This document shows, piece by piece, positions 45,020-55,500 of a DNA stretch of 64,000 bases. The translations under genes were made by a program, and so were the position numbers. The DNA is taken from the NCBI GenBank assembly GCA_003439945.1, contig QVRM01002192.1, forward strand, positions 62,001-126,000, written 5' to 3'. This stretch comes from Dermanyssus gallinae. Lineage: Eukaryota; Arthropoda; Arachnida; Mesostigmata; Dermanyssidae. Positions within the stretch are counted from its first letter, which is position 1. The number at the start of each line of letters is the position of its first letter. Below the pieces are notes generated by a model, which saw nothing but the letters and a program-made list of their open reading frames with translations, made no database searches and was not told where the DNA came from.

Positions 45020-45985
45020 AGTTTTAATACAGCAGGTAGTCTGGGAAGAGGCTAGGATGTGGAGGTACTGGTGGCAGAGGTAGAGGCGGTATGTGGAGCC
45101 GGGGGGGGGAGCAGATGGCAGGGAGAACCGGTGGTGCAGGAAGGGGTGGAGGACGGCGTTGAAAAGAAGCGATTCCGGATTGGTTGTGGAAGTTGTTTCT
45201 GCTGCCGGCAACAGCGGAGAAAAATGCCCGGGAGGAATGGTCAGCTGTCTGACGCAGAGTTGTACTGAACTTATTGTAAAGTCCCCCAATATCAGGTTTC
45301 ACTCCAAGGAAACTAGCGGCTTCACGGGCGATAGGCCTGGCCGCCTGCCTTGCTTCACGGCGATTGAAATAGACACCATCGGTATCCATAGACCAAATAC
45401 AGCGCTGGATATACGAGAAGTCACGATAAAACACGGCCGAATCCTCAAATTTAGCCGACATATAACCGTTAACAACCTCGCAATCCGCGCGGCGGTCTAC
45501 CTGCGCCGCATGCTACTATCGGAATAGAACAGACTGGCGTTGTTGGCTTCGCAGAACTTCACCAGGTCATCTAGCTGATGCTCCATACGCCTCCACACAT
45601 CGACAATATCATCACTGGCTGGCCTTTTGAGATCATCACAAGGCCTTTTGAGATATCGTTTAGCCCGGCGTGCAGCATGACGAGCTGGGCCGTCGGCTGT
45701 GTGTTATATATGGCAATATGGCTACGCACGTTTGCGATTACGTTGCACGTTGAGTATGTTTTGACCCAAGGATTTTACCAAATTAGCGATCAATGTCGCT
45801 GCAGGTTCTGCTTGCAGATACGCAGCAAGCTGCCAGACGCATCGGCGGTCTTTGCAGCTCGCCCGGTGGGACGGTCGCCGAAGTGTTCCGCATCGCTCAG
45901 TTGTTTTGGTACCACATATTAGGCTTTGAATTAAGCGAGTCCACCAGTTCTCTGATTCATGGGCATAACAGAGCTCGCTGAAGTC
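45020..45985 (-). pseudogene. LINE ORF1 with SGNH-esterase-like domain, CR1/L2-like
   Basis: Lies directly upstream of the ORF2 above on the same strand. Minus-strand reading gives 'VRSHIAIYNTQPTAQLVMLH', then 'AGLNDIS' (SGNH block III), 'VWRRMEHQLDDLVKFCEANN', 'SLFYSDSSM', and then 'DTDGVYFNRREARQAA', where the family has an Asp-x-x-His. Here the His position reads Tyr. A proline-rich tail follows (45,160-45,024). Block I (GDS) cannot be read. Esterase-bearing ORF1 is known from CR1 and related LINEs. Frameshifts near 45,700 and 45,520 break this copy. Confidence 0.55.
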
Positions 45986-46184
45986 TTAAAGCCGACTTGA
46001 GGGAAACTTGAATAAACAGGAGGAGGAAAATTTACGGTCTGCCCGTTCTACAAAGTAAAACGGGTCGTCATATTCGAAAGGGACATTGATTGGCGAACGT
46101 GGTCTCTTGTGAGGAGACTCGTTAAAGTGAGGCGATTTGTGAAGGACACCTTGGTATTTAGGCTGGTTTGAGTACGTCAACCGG

Positions 46185-46366
46185 CCGAGCCCGGTGGCGT
46201 GGTTCATTCGCCTGCGCCTCGCGACCGGTAGAGACACAGGTGCGCGGGTTCGAGCCCCACCGTTGCACATTTGTATTTATGGGGGTCCGTCGATGAAGCA
46301 GTGCGAAAAGCAGTCCCTTGGATGTTAAATCATGGCTGAGAGTCAGCCCAGAAAGTATATTTTCTT
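46185..46366 (+). repeat. SINE family 1, full copy with 14-bp target duplication
   Basis: Flanked by AGTACGTCAACCGG at 46,171-46,184 and 46,367-46,380. It has A-box-like TGGCGTGGTTC (46,195-46,205) and B box GGTTCGAGCCC (46,247-46,257), body TTGCACATTTGTATTTATGG, and tail GTCAGCCCAGAAAG with a TATATTTTCTT end. Transcription would be by RNA polymerase III. The long target repeat indicates LINE-type integration. Confidence 0.95.
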
Positions 46367-46389
46367 AGTACGTCAACCGGAACCATGAG

Positions 46390-47050
46390 GATTGCTCGGC
46401 CCTGTTCTTGGAGAGTAATGTCATATGCAGCCGACGCATATGATATTTTTCAAGTTTTGCTGCGGGGGCTTCGATGTGAAGGTTTCTTTGGTAGCCGCGG
46501 TTATACCACATGGTATATTGCAAGGACTGCCACATTAGCCGATCCTTAAGTAAATAACGTATAATGGAAATCTCTCTGCTTTTGTGTAATGGGAAGGTCG
46601 TCTGTTCACTTTAAAGGTTCACTTTAAAGTTAAAGTTTTTGGAAACAATTTCTCTGATAAACAGTGCATTTTAAACGTATATTGGATTCTTAAAGTAACG
46701 TATAATATTAAAATGTATTTTGTTATATTTGGACGTAATTACATTTCTTATAAAATAATATATCAGTAAATTTAACGAAAGATTCAGTCATTGGGTACGA
46801 CTTCCGCGAAACCACACGTGAACCGATGTTTCCGGATATTGTTCCTCACTGCAAGGTACAACGGTGATATTTTCAGATAAATAAGCGCTCTGTGGCCATA
46901 TACAACTTGAAACATAATAAGCTTGTCCTACAAAAGCATGCCCGTGCAAAGCCCGAGCTTGCTAGCATGCCCGTGCAAAGCTCTCACTTTCATGATAAAT
47001 CTTTACAATCTGTACGCATTCATATGTTGAGTAACGTTTCATTTTGGATT
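46390..47050. other. No recognised gene
   Basis: AT-rich. Contains two close copies of AGCATGCCCGTGCAAAGC (46,936 and 46,963) and a TTCACTTTAAAG repeat near 46,610. Confidence 0.4.
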
Positions 47051-47139
47051 TGACAGCCCAGACTCGGTTTGCTTACAGGCGTAACAGACTTTTTGATTTT
47101 TCAGAGTTTTTAAAATATCTACCCAATTTTTCGCAGCTA

Positions 47140-48290
47140 ATTTGGCTGTTGGATGCAAGCTTTTTACATGCGGCCTATCTCTTATTCAAGCGTGCTGCGG
47201 GTTAACACTCAGCGCAAACAAATGCGAGCTCTTTCTGCTGTCGGGGGAGCACCGCGACGAGTCTATTTCGAGTTTGCGAGCAATACTGCCCGACTTCGAT
47301 TAGCACCTGAGGACAATATTGAACTTCTGGGAGCTCCCCTTACCGATGCGTCGCTGGAAGGTGTACTGCGCAGATATCTTATTGCAGTCAGCCGATGGTG
47401 CGGCAGACTTCAAACTCTAGATGCCCACCCGGCGTTATATCTTTTGCGACAAAGTCTCAGCTGGCCAGAGCCTCCGATGAGGTCCTGAAGGAGTTCCGAG
47501 CTTGTTGGGAAGAGCCTTAAGAGCAAACAACTTAGGGAGCGCTGGACCACCTGGTGGTAAAAAGGCAAAGGATACTTCTAGCACAAACCCTAGGTTTAAA
47601 AAGAAAAGCTCGCCTTAAGGCTTGTTTTGATCCAATGAACGGGAAGTGTCTACAAGCCATTCCTTCGCTGCAACTGGGACGATGCTAGACAATAACACAA
47701 TTCGCATCGTCTCGGGCCTGTGGCTCGTGGAAGCTGTGGGCGCAGAGCACATCTGTGTGTGTCAATAACATATGCCGGACCAAAGTTATTGCTATAGCGG
47801 AACACGGGCTATCCTGCCGGTTCAGTGCCGGTCGTCATACAATACATTTTGCCATCAATAATGTAGTACACCGTGCTCTGCAGAGCGCTAATATTCTTTC
47901 AGTGAAAGAACCCCTCGACATGTGTGTCAACAGCCTCCTACGCCCAGATGGAAAACTTCACCACCGTGGAAACGGAGCTGTCTGCTAGTATGGGACGCGG
48001 CGGTTTCATGTACACTTGTCAGCAGCTACGTCTGCGCGTCTTGCCGAATGTCATAAATTGTCGAAACACAGGGAGCTGTTGCCGCAATACATAATTCAGC
48101 TGATTGCTATTGAAACGTTAGGGCCAATGAGTGAGGCTACCGTCAAGTTCTTTAAGGAGCACCTGGTGCAGCGTATGTTCATGAAAGTTCGACGTAACGG
48201 TAGAACAATCGCTTCCATTGCCGGGGGAAGGTCTGCGGCAATGCTGTAACAGCTAATATTTAACCGCTGACACAGGAGATATTAAATAAA
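47140..48290 (+). pseudogene. LINE ORF2 C-terminal half, family D copy 2
   Basis: The frame 47,153-47,488 resembles the end of an RT and the thumb ('NIELLGAPLTDASLEGVLRR', 'LYLLRQSLSWPEPPMR'). Later pieces give 'LGTMLDNNTIRI' (about 47,680), 'GAEHICVC', then 'EHGLSCRFSAGRHTIHFAIN' and 'VVHRALQSANI' (47,810-47,900), then 'LLPQYIIQLIAIETLGPMSE' to about 48,240. These are the Cys/His stretch and the nuclease-like domain described at 61.2 kb. The central 'D..KR.DG' part is damaged. Several frame changes. Confidence 0.65.
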
Positions 48291-48542
48291 CTAGTCGTAC
48301 TTTCGTCCTGAGTGTAATCCTCTTGAAAATTTGACTCTTAGGTACAAGCGTTCTACATGAGTCGCAGTCTGTCCTTTATTCGAGTTCTATTATATTGCAT
48401 TAAAAGGCTAGCACTCCGTGGCAATGTAAAAGAAACTGCGGCACTTCTAACAGATAGAAGTGATGGCAATAAACACAGCACCACGGCCCGTGGAGCAAAG
48501 ACTCAGTGACGCTCGGGAGAGACTGGGCCCAAGAATCAGAAT

Positions 48543-51412
48543 ATGAACACGAGTGCACCGAATACAAACATTTGGACTCCACAAGAGAACGTAAGAAACA
48601 ATATCCTATCCTGCAATCAAGAAAAGCTTACACCGGTTATCAAAGTAGTGATGTGGAGCTGCGAAGGACATGGCGTATTAGATCTGTTAGGCATGGAGGC
48701 ACTTCGAGAAGTGGATATTCTAATATTGACGGAAACTTGGGCGCTTAAACCTTTCTCTTTGGGGGGGGCTTCTACGGATATCATGCACTAGCACATAAAG
48801 GTGAGGGACGGGGCAGGCCAAGTGGGGGGGTTTCAGTATTCACGAGAGCAGAAATTGGAGAGATGACAATTGGAATAATAGCCGAAAACTTAGTAGCAAT
48901 AGCGTCGAGGGAGTTTGAAATTGTGGCAGCCTATGTTAAACCGGCAGGTGTAGAGTCCACTGAAGTCATGACAGAGCGTATCATGCTTGGAGTTGAGGCG
49001 GTGCCGAGAAAGGCACCGATGATTCTAGCGGGGAATTTTAATGCGAGGTTGGATAGGGGTAATCTGGAGCGAACTGAAGCATTTTTAGATATTATAACGG
49101 AGATAGGATGCTGGTTAGTCAGCGAGCCAGGCCTAAACACTTTCGAATGTAGTACTGGGGCGTCAGTAATTGACGTTTTTGCCACCGACGGAAACGCAGA
49201 GGATATAACATTTTTGGGAGAAAATACATCATTTAGGGAAGGAGCGGGGCTTAGAAGGCATATACCGATGGGGATGGCATTCAAAGTTAGTAATAGTAGG
49301 GAGTATAGCCGTAGGCCGGGGACCGGGACAAGACTAGATAGAAAGATATTCTTAGAGGGAGTGGGGGAAGTGTGCCCACCAGGGGAGATTCAAATAGAGT
49401 CATATGAGCGTAGATTGACGAATCTGATAAAAGGTGCATTGGTTCCTCGCCAAGAACGAAAAGGAAGGCCCTGGTTCAACGATCGGTGTAGAGCAGCGAA
49501 AGATGCCAACAGACTAACTAGAGAATATGTGAAGATGTTTCCTGTATTAAGGCCGTTCGCAAGTATGGTAAAGAAAATGACACAAAAGGCATACAAGGAA
49601 GAGAAACAAAAATATTGGGAAAGTCAGGAGTGGGCGCTGTTGCAAGAAGCAGAGAAACAACCGCACAAGTGGCTAAAACAAAAAAGAAAACGGCAGTGCC
49701 CAGTGGAGACTGGGCGATTAATTAAGCACTTTGCTAGTGTGCTGCAGGGAGCCGATACTACCCCAAAGGAAATAACATTATTCAACGGGCCTTGGGACGA
49801 GTAAACAGAACGTGCACGGGAATGGGTAATTCGACCAGTCACAATCGAAGACGTTGTCAGGGCAATTGAAAGGGCGCCTAGAGGCAAAGCTGCCGGGAAC
49901 GATATGATACGAAACGAGCATTTAAAGCAGACGCTGGCACTCGCTCCATGCTGGAAAGCTTTATTTGACGAGTGCCTAAAATCCGGGGAAGTACCAAAAG
50001 CGTGGAAGGAAGATACCTTGATTGTCATACCAAAAGGAAAAGGCATAGAAACTGAGCCGGAATCTTGGAGGGGCATAACACTTAAGAGTTGCCCCTATAA
50101 AATTTTCTCGGGAATAATATCAGATAGACTAGAGCATTACCTCGAAACCAGAAACGCAATACCAGAAGAACAACATGGGTTCAGAAGGTCGAAGTCAACC
50201 CATACGGCCCTGCGCCAGTTGCTGGCAGAAATTTGGGAAACTCTATCGGAACCTAGAAGACCGTTATACGCAATATTTATAGATCTTAAAGCTGCCTTTG
50301 ACTTAGCGCCACGAAGTAGGATTATAGAAAAGTTAGCCTTGGAGGGAGTTCCGTATCGCTTACTAAAACTTTTAAGTACTATTCTTGGGGAGACTACAGT
50401 ATACATCGACAACGGTATGGGGATTGTGGGAAGAGTAAAGCAAACTACAGGCGTGGCCCAAGGAGACGGACTTAGCCCGTTGCTTTTTTCGGTACTATTG
50501 GGAGGGCTACCTAACCGGGTGAGGCAGGGGTGGACCCGAGAGTGGGCAAATACATTAATGTATGCAGATGACATTGCGATCTATGGCAGGAGTTTATTTA
50601 GGGTTAAGCAGGGACTAGAGCGGCTAATCAATTATATGGACGAGATGGGACTTAGTATTAACTGGCAAAAGACGGTAGCAGTAAAATTTCGAAGAGGAGG
50701 TCGATTGGCGAAAGACGATGTTCTTTGAGCGAGGGGTAATACAGTAAATTTGGTAAATAAATTTACTTATTTAGGGGTCACTATAACGTCAAATGGTAGC
50801 AGTTTTCGAAAACATATTGAAACCAGAGTAGGAAAAGCCATTAGAGCGGCAGCAGCAATTAAAAACCCGCAAATGTTGTCAATACATACCGCGTCCGCCC
50901 TTTTCAAGATTAAAATAGAACCAATAGCAACATTTGGTGTATCACTTATATGGGAGAAATTAGAAGAGGCAGATCTACAGTTACTAGATAGAGTTCGATT
51001 TTTCTTCATGAAGCGGGTTTTGGGGTTAGCTAACTCTTGTAGGAATAGAATAGTTCATATATTAGAAGGGAGGGCTCTAATGACACAGGAATTACAAGTA
51101 AAATGGGGTTTACCTAAGACGACGGCCTTCGTGGCCTACACTAAGAAGTGGGGGGAAAAATTAAAGGATATAGACATAGGAATATACACGACGATAGCGA
51201 TGAGGAGTACAACCTGGCGAGCAGCCGGATATAAGAATAGGCATCTCACTACGGCATTTGCAGCCCACGGGTTCCATCACGTATTATGCAGCACACAAGA
51301 ATTCCACAATCCTCAGGAGTGTTGTAGGTGCGCGAAATGCTTAGGCCATTGTGATAGATACCACGCCGCAGCATGTCCAGCAGTGCAATCAATAGCGGAA
51401 CTCGCAAGATGA
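48543..51412 (+). pseudogene. R1-like LINE ORF2, family B copy 2 (near-intact)
   Basis: The best-preserved LINE here. It starts about 48,543 with 'VIKVVMWSCEGHGVLDLLGM' and 'VDILILTETW' (AP endonuclease). A run of eight G at 48,761-48,768 shifts the frame, and the rest lies in one frame to 51,412. EN core 'ILAGNFNARLD' is near 49,020. The RT begins about 49,840: 'ESWRGITLKSCPYKIFSGII', 'EEQHGFRR', 'FIDLKAAFDLAPRSR' (motif A), 'GVAQGDGLSPLLFSVLL' (motif B), YADD at 50,561-50,572, 'KFRRGGRLA'. The C-terminal end has 'CCRCAKCLGHCDRYHAAACP' (zinc knuckle). Two in-frame stops (TAA 49,802, TGA 50,726) plus the G run are the only lesions I see. ORF1 is missing, so the copy is 5'-truncated. Confidence 0.95.
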
Positions 51413-51429
51413 GGGAAGATCCGGTGACG

Positions 51430-52020
51430 CAGAAAAACCACTGATTCAGATCGATGTACTTATTTAAAATTTACCCAACCTGGGTGTTAATAAAACATAA
51501 TAATTAAAAGGCGATTGTACGTACCTCCAATTCTGTATATATGCGTCTAAGCATGTTCAGGTAGACAAACGACTATCAAGGCTAGGCGCCATTTGCTGGC
51601 AAACGTGCAGTGGAGAGGGTAGATACAAGTAGGTAGAGAAACGTATATAGATGTCCACTTGGACCGAGACGGGTATATCCCCTTCGAGAACAGCCTGTGA
51701 GAGACAGCGCATACAAAAAAGCAAGAGTGCACTGTCGCACCACAGAAGCAGTACTCGACCAGCCTAAGTTCAATAGACTAAGTCAATAAGTCTTATACAG
51801 TTCAATTGTTTTTAACGTGTATACAGTTCAATTGTTTTTAACGTGTATACTTCTATTTGTGTATTAACCGATACTGGATTTGCCAACTTTACTATACGTA
51901 TTGTTATTAACGAATGTCCTGAGTGTTTTCCTACGAAGACGTGTGATATATGTCATTTATTAATTTTGGAAGAGCATAATTCAAATAGAGCGGCAGAGAG
52001 CAACAGGTTCTTATAGTTGG
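51430..52020. other. Intergenic, nothing recognised
   Basis: Includes the 3' end of the LINE (AATAAAACATAATAATT near 51,490, no poly(A)) and a short 26-bp tandem repeat, TATACAGTTCAATTGTTTTT, at about 51,795-51,850. Confidence 0.4.
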
Positions 52021-52031
52021 TGTACGCATCC

Positions 52032-52037
52032 TTTATT
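52032..52037 (-). promoter_or_regulatory. Candidate poly(A) signal
   Basis: AATAAA on the minus strand, 363 nt after the stop codon of the GM2-activator-like gene. Position fits a 3' UTR, but the hexamer is common by chance in AT-rich DNA. Confidence 0.35.
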
Positions 52038-52399
52038 TTGTACTATTATTAATATATTTTAATTATTTAAATTCCACATAACAATAGCAGACATTTTCTG
52101 CTACGTACCCTGTCCGCATTTTGCTTTGCGGTCACACTCAAATGTACTCACTCGCTACGGCCTAACGCTACGGCAGCATGTAGTCGGTCAGAGGTGGCTA
52201 GAGCCGCTCAGCCTAGCACACCATTAACGATCATATTAACCATTAATTACTGCTCCTACTATTAAGCTAAACGCTGTGATTATGGGTCATGCGTCTTTTT
52301 CAACGCTGTCAGCGCTCACGTAGACTTAGTCTATTTGCACGTCTTCATTGCTCGGGAAAATTGCTCCGCAAAGCGGCGGGATCCCAAATTTCTATCGTT

Positions 52400-52597
52400 C
52401 TAGCGGGCTCTCTTGGAGAGCAGGTTTAGAAGGCGATCGCGGTCATCGGGGCCCTCGACAGATAGCTTAAATCGGACACAAAACAGCTGCCGACCGTTTG
52501 ATGATGCCTTCAACATCACCTGATAGTCTCCAGAGGTCAGCCATGATGGGAGTACATCAGGGACGCTGTAGGCTTTATTCTCTGTGCGGTAACTTCC
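52400..52597 (-). CDS. GM2A: GM2-activator-like gene, last coding exon
   Basis: Begins after TGACGCAG (acceptor) with 'GSYRTENKAYSVPDVLPSWL' and ends 'LLSKRAR' TAG. 65 codons. It contains the conserved 'SWLTSGDYQV' strand and the last cysteine ('LFC'). Confidence 0.92.
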   Translation of the reverse strand, partial: GSYRTENKAYSVPDVLPSWLTSGDYQVMLKASSNGRQLFCVRFKLSVEGPDDRDRLLNLLSKRAR

Positions 52598-55500
52598 CTG
52601 CGTCACAGAACAAACATACGGGACAGGCATTATTAGAAAATGATAGGCGTCCGCCGGGCATCGCTGGCTTCTAGGATAAAACAGTGTTACGTTACTCTCT
52701 GGTGACCAAGGAAACAATTACTATTTGAACCTTAAATTTAGAGCTTAGGAAATTCGCGTCAGTTATTTTGCATGATATTAACGAAGTAGCTATGCAAACC
52801 AGCTTAAACCAAAATCTCCACTAGTACTAATCAGTTCTAGCTGGTCAGGGCAAAGTTGAATAGGATTTTCTATCCGTAAAATTTACCTTTTTTATGGGAC
52901 AACCACATGGAAGCCCGAGCAGAGCGTAAAATATTGGACACTTGACCGACGAGTCGCAGATGTTCTCGTAAGAGCAGGAGCCATAAGAAGCCACACACGG
53001 AAGGTCCATCCAGAAATAGACCATCCGACGCCGCATGCGTACTTGAACCTGGCATGAAAAACATAAAAGAAAGCACTGACTAAACATGGCATAAGGCTAG
53101 TTTGTACGCTTTAATGATTCACTGATTTAATCGCAATTACTACACCTACGTTTTTAACTGCACGTCAACGTACTGCGCACCGATTCGCACGTTGCTGCTT
53201 GTAAGCTGCGTGATTTACTAGCTTGGCTTCACGTGCAGCGATGATGATGATGATTCGTTAGTGTTTAAAGCCCTGTGGGCTGGCGCTTCATCGTGGTGGG
53301 AGAATTAACGCCTTGGAGCTCTATCTCTGCCTGGTGAGCGCAGTGAAAACGTTTTACTTGACTAAAGTGTCATAAATGTACCTCAGTCAAATTATATATG
53401 ACGAATCTCGAGAACAGAGGAAGTCCAGCCCCCGTCGAGTTATATCCGGAGTTCTCAAGCCACAAAAGCACGCCCTCCTTTGTCGTGTTGCGATAAATCG
53501 CGAGGTACCCACCGAGCAGATTTGTGGAGAGTCCGAGGTGTTCGCAAACGATCTTATTTATAGAGGGAAACGCAATGCAGGCCGAAAGTCTCCCCTAGCG
53601 ATGCATATGTTATGTTTCAGTCTTCGTAGATCGCAGCTTTTCTACGATCTACATGTTCCTCGTCTGTTGTGGTTTTTGAACTTCTTTCATAAGATTTGTT
53701 TTACAGATTGAAATGTCCAGATCTAAATTTGTTGCACCATTTGTACAAACTTTTCGGGAACACCGTTTTCTGTGCAATTGACCTGATTTTGTTTACCCAT
53801 TTATTTATGTATTTTATACCAGTGTCGCTCCGTCTGGTTGTCTGTTGTCGTTAGTAGAGAGCCCCGGTGGTTCCAGGGACACAAGAAAGACCACATAACC
53901 TTAAAGGGGCACTCTGTTAAAGGTGTCGTTGATTGCGGCATGCCTTGAGTGGCGACCCACACTAAAGAGACATGAAAACTCATGATGCTCCAACTTGGCA
54001 ACCGGTTGTGTGCATTGTCATCGATAAAGTCTAACTAGCTCTACGCCTGGACGAGGGAAAAGTGGGTGCAGGTTACACCCTATGTAACCAGAGCTGGCCC
54101 AGAAATCTAATATCGTACCTCAAAACGTGGTATGACTGCCAATACGGGGAGTTGACCTACTGCACAGCTCAGGTTCTGACCGGTCACGGTCAGCTCCAGA
54201 GCTACATGGTTAACACAAAGAAGGCCACCTGTGACACATGTGTGCTATGCGAGTATGTAGAGGCAAGACAACCAAGGGAATTGGTAGGCGGGAGAGGTTT
54301 ACGCGGCAGTCTCGGGAGAGTGGTCGAGACGGGAAGCCGAGAAAGGTGGGGGAAAAGTGCGGCCAAGCATTTATTCCCGACTTATATGGTACTTTAAGGA
54401 AATAAGTAATAATAATTTAAGAAATAAGTAATAATCATTTAAGGAAATAAGTATTTGTATTATTCAATAAAAGTGATATTAATAAATATATATTGATCGC
54501 GTTCTGTGTGTAACAGTCAGTGTAAACGTACCGAGATCGGCTCGTTGATATCCTCAAGAACCTCAATATTTGACGAGACCCGTACAGTTCCTGGAAAGAT
54601 GAGGGGATCCGGCTGAACACGCAGATCGGAGTACTTCACCTGTGTGGGCCACGCAAGCAAAGATGGGTCGCAGATAATAAACATAATTACTAGCTGGTAC
54701 CACAATCCTCTATACTCTGGAAAGAAAAACTTATGTAGCTTTTGAAACTTACCAGCCTAATAATTTACATTTTTCTGCCTATCCGAACGCTTATCAATCG
54801 AGTCCAGTCAACAAGCTTATTTGCAGTTGCAGTCCTGCTGCAAATTGTACTTTCTTATGTGACATTATTACTAGTCAACTTAGCAACAATCAACAGCAGT
54901 GACACTCACCCATTATTATTATTATTATTATTATTATTCAACTTAATAAACGGGGTCACTTCCTAACAAAAGTTTCCAAGGGAGCCCCGGCCCTCTTAAC
55001 GGGTTACCTTTAACCTGGTCTTTGGACTGTGTTTCATGGGGGTTGCCTACAGCCCGTGCCCCCGGAGGACACACAGATTGTGTCGTGTAGATTCTGTGAG
55101 TCACAGGAACCCAGTTTCTGATGAAGGAACATTCGTATGTGCTACAGTGGAATTTAGTGAAACTATGTGCATCACACACGGAGCTCCTACGTAGGGTCGC
55201 CGGTAATGAACCGGCTTCCCTGCAAGAATTTGCGCACCCCGAGACCATCGAGGAATAGCCAATATAAACTCCACGCTAGAAGAAAATGTTACCGGGAGGA
55301 AAACAGACAGCACACAGAAAGCGCGGAAAAATAAGAAGGCACGAATGATGGATGGCGCATGTCGGCTTATATTAACAAAGTCGAGAACGGCACGGGCAGC
55401 CTCTTCAATGCCAAGCGCAGTGGTACAGCAAGTAGGTTTAACAGTAGCGATAGAAGTAGTGGCGGAGCAACAACAACACAGCCACTACCTTTAAAAGCAA

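Noticed and set aside
45020..45527. Proline-rich host gene on the minus strand
   Set aside because: The upstream part has SGNH blocks and it is directly followed by a LINE endonuclease on the same strand, so it is better read as LINE ORF1.
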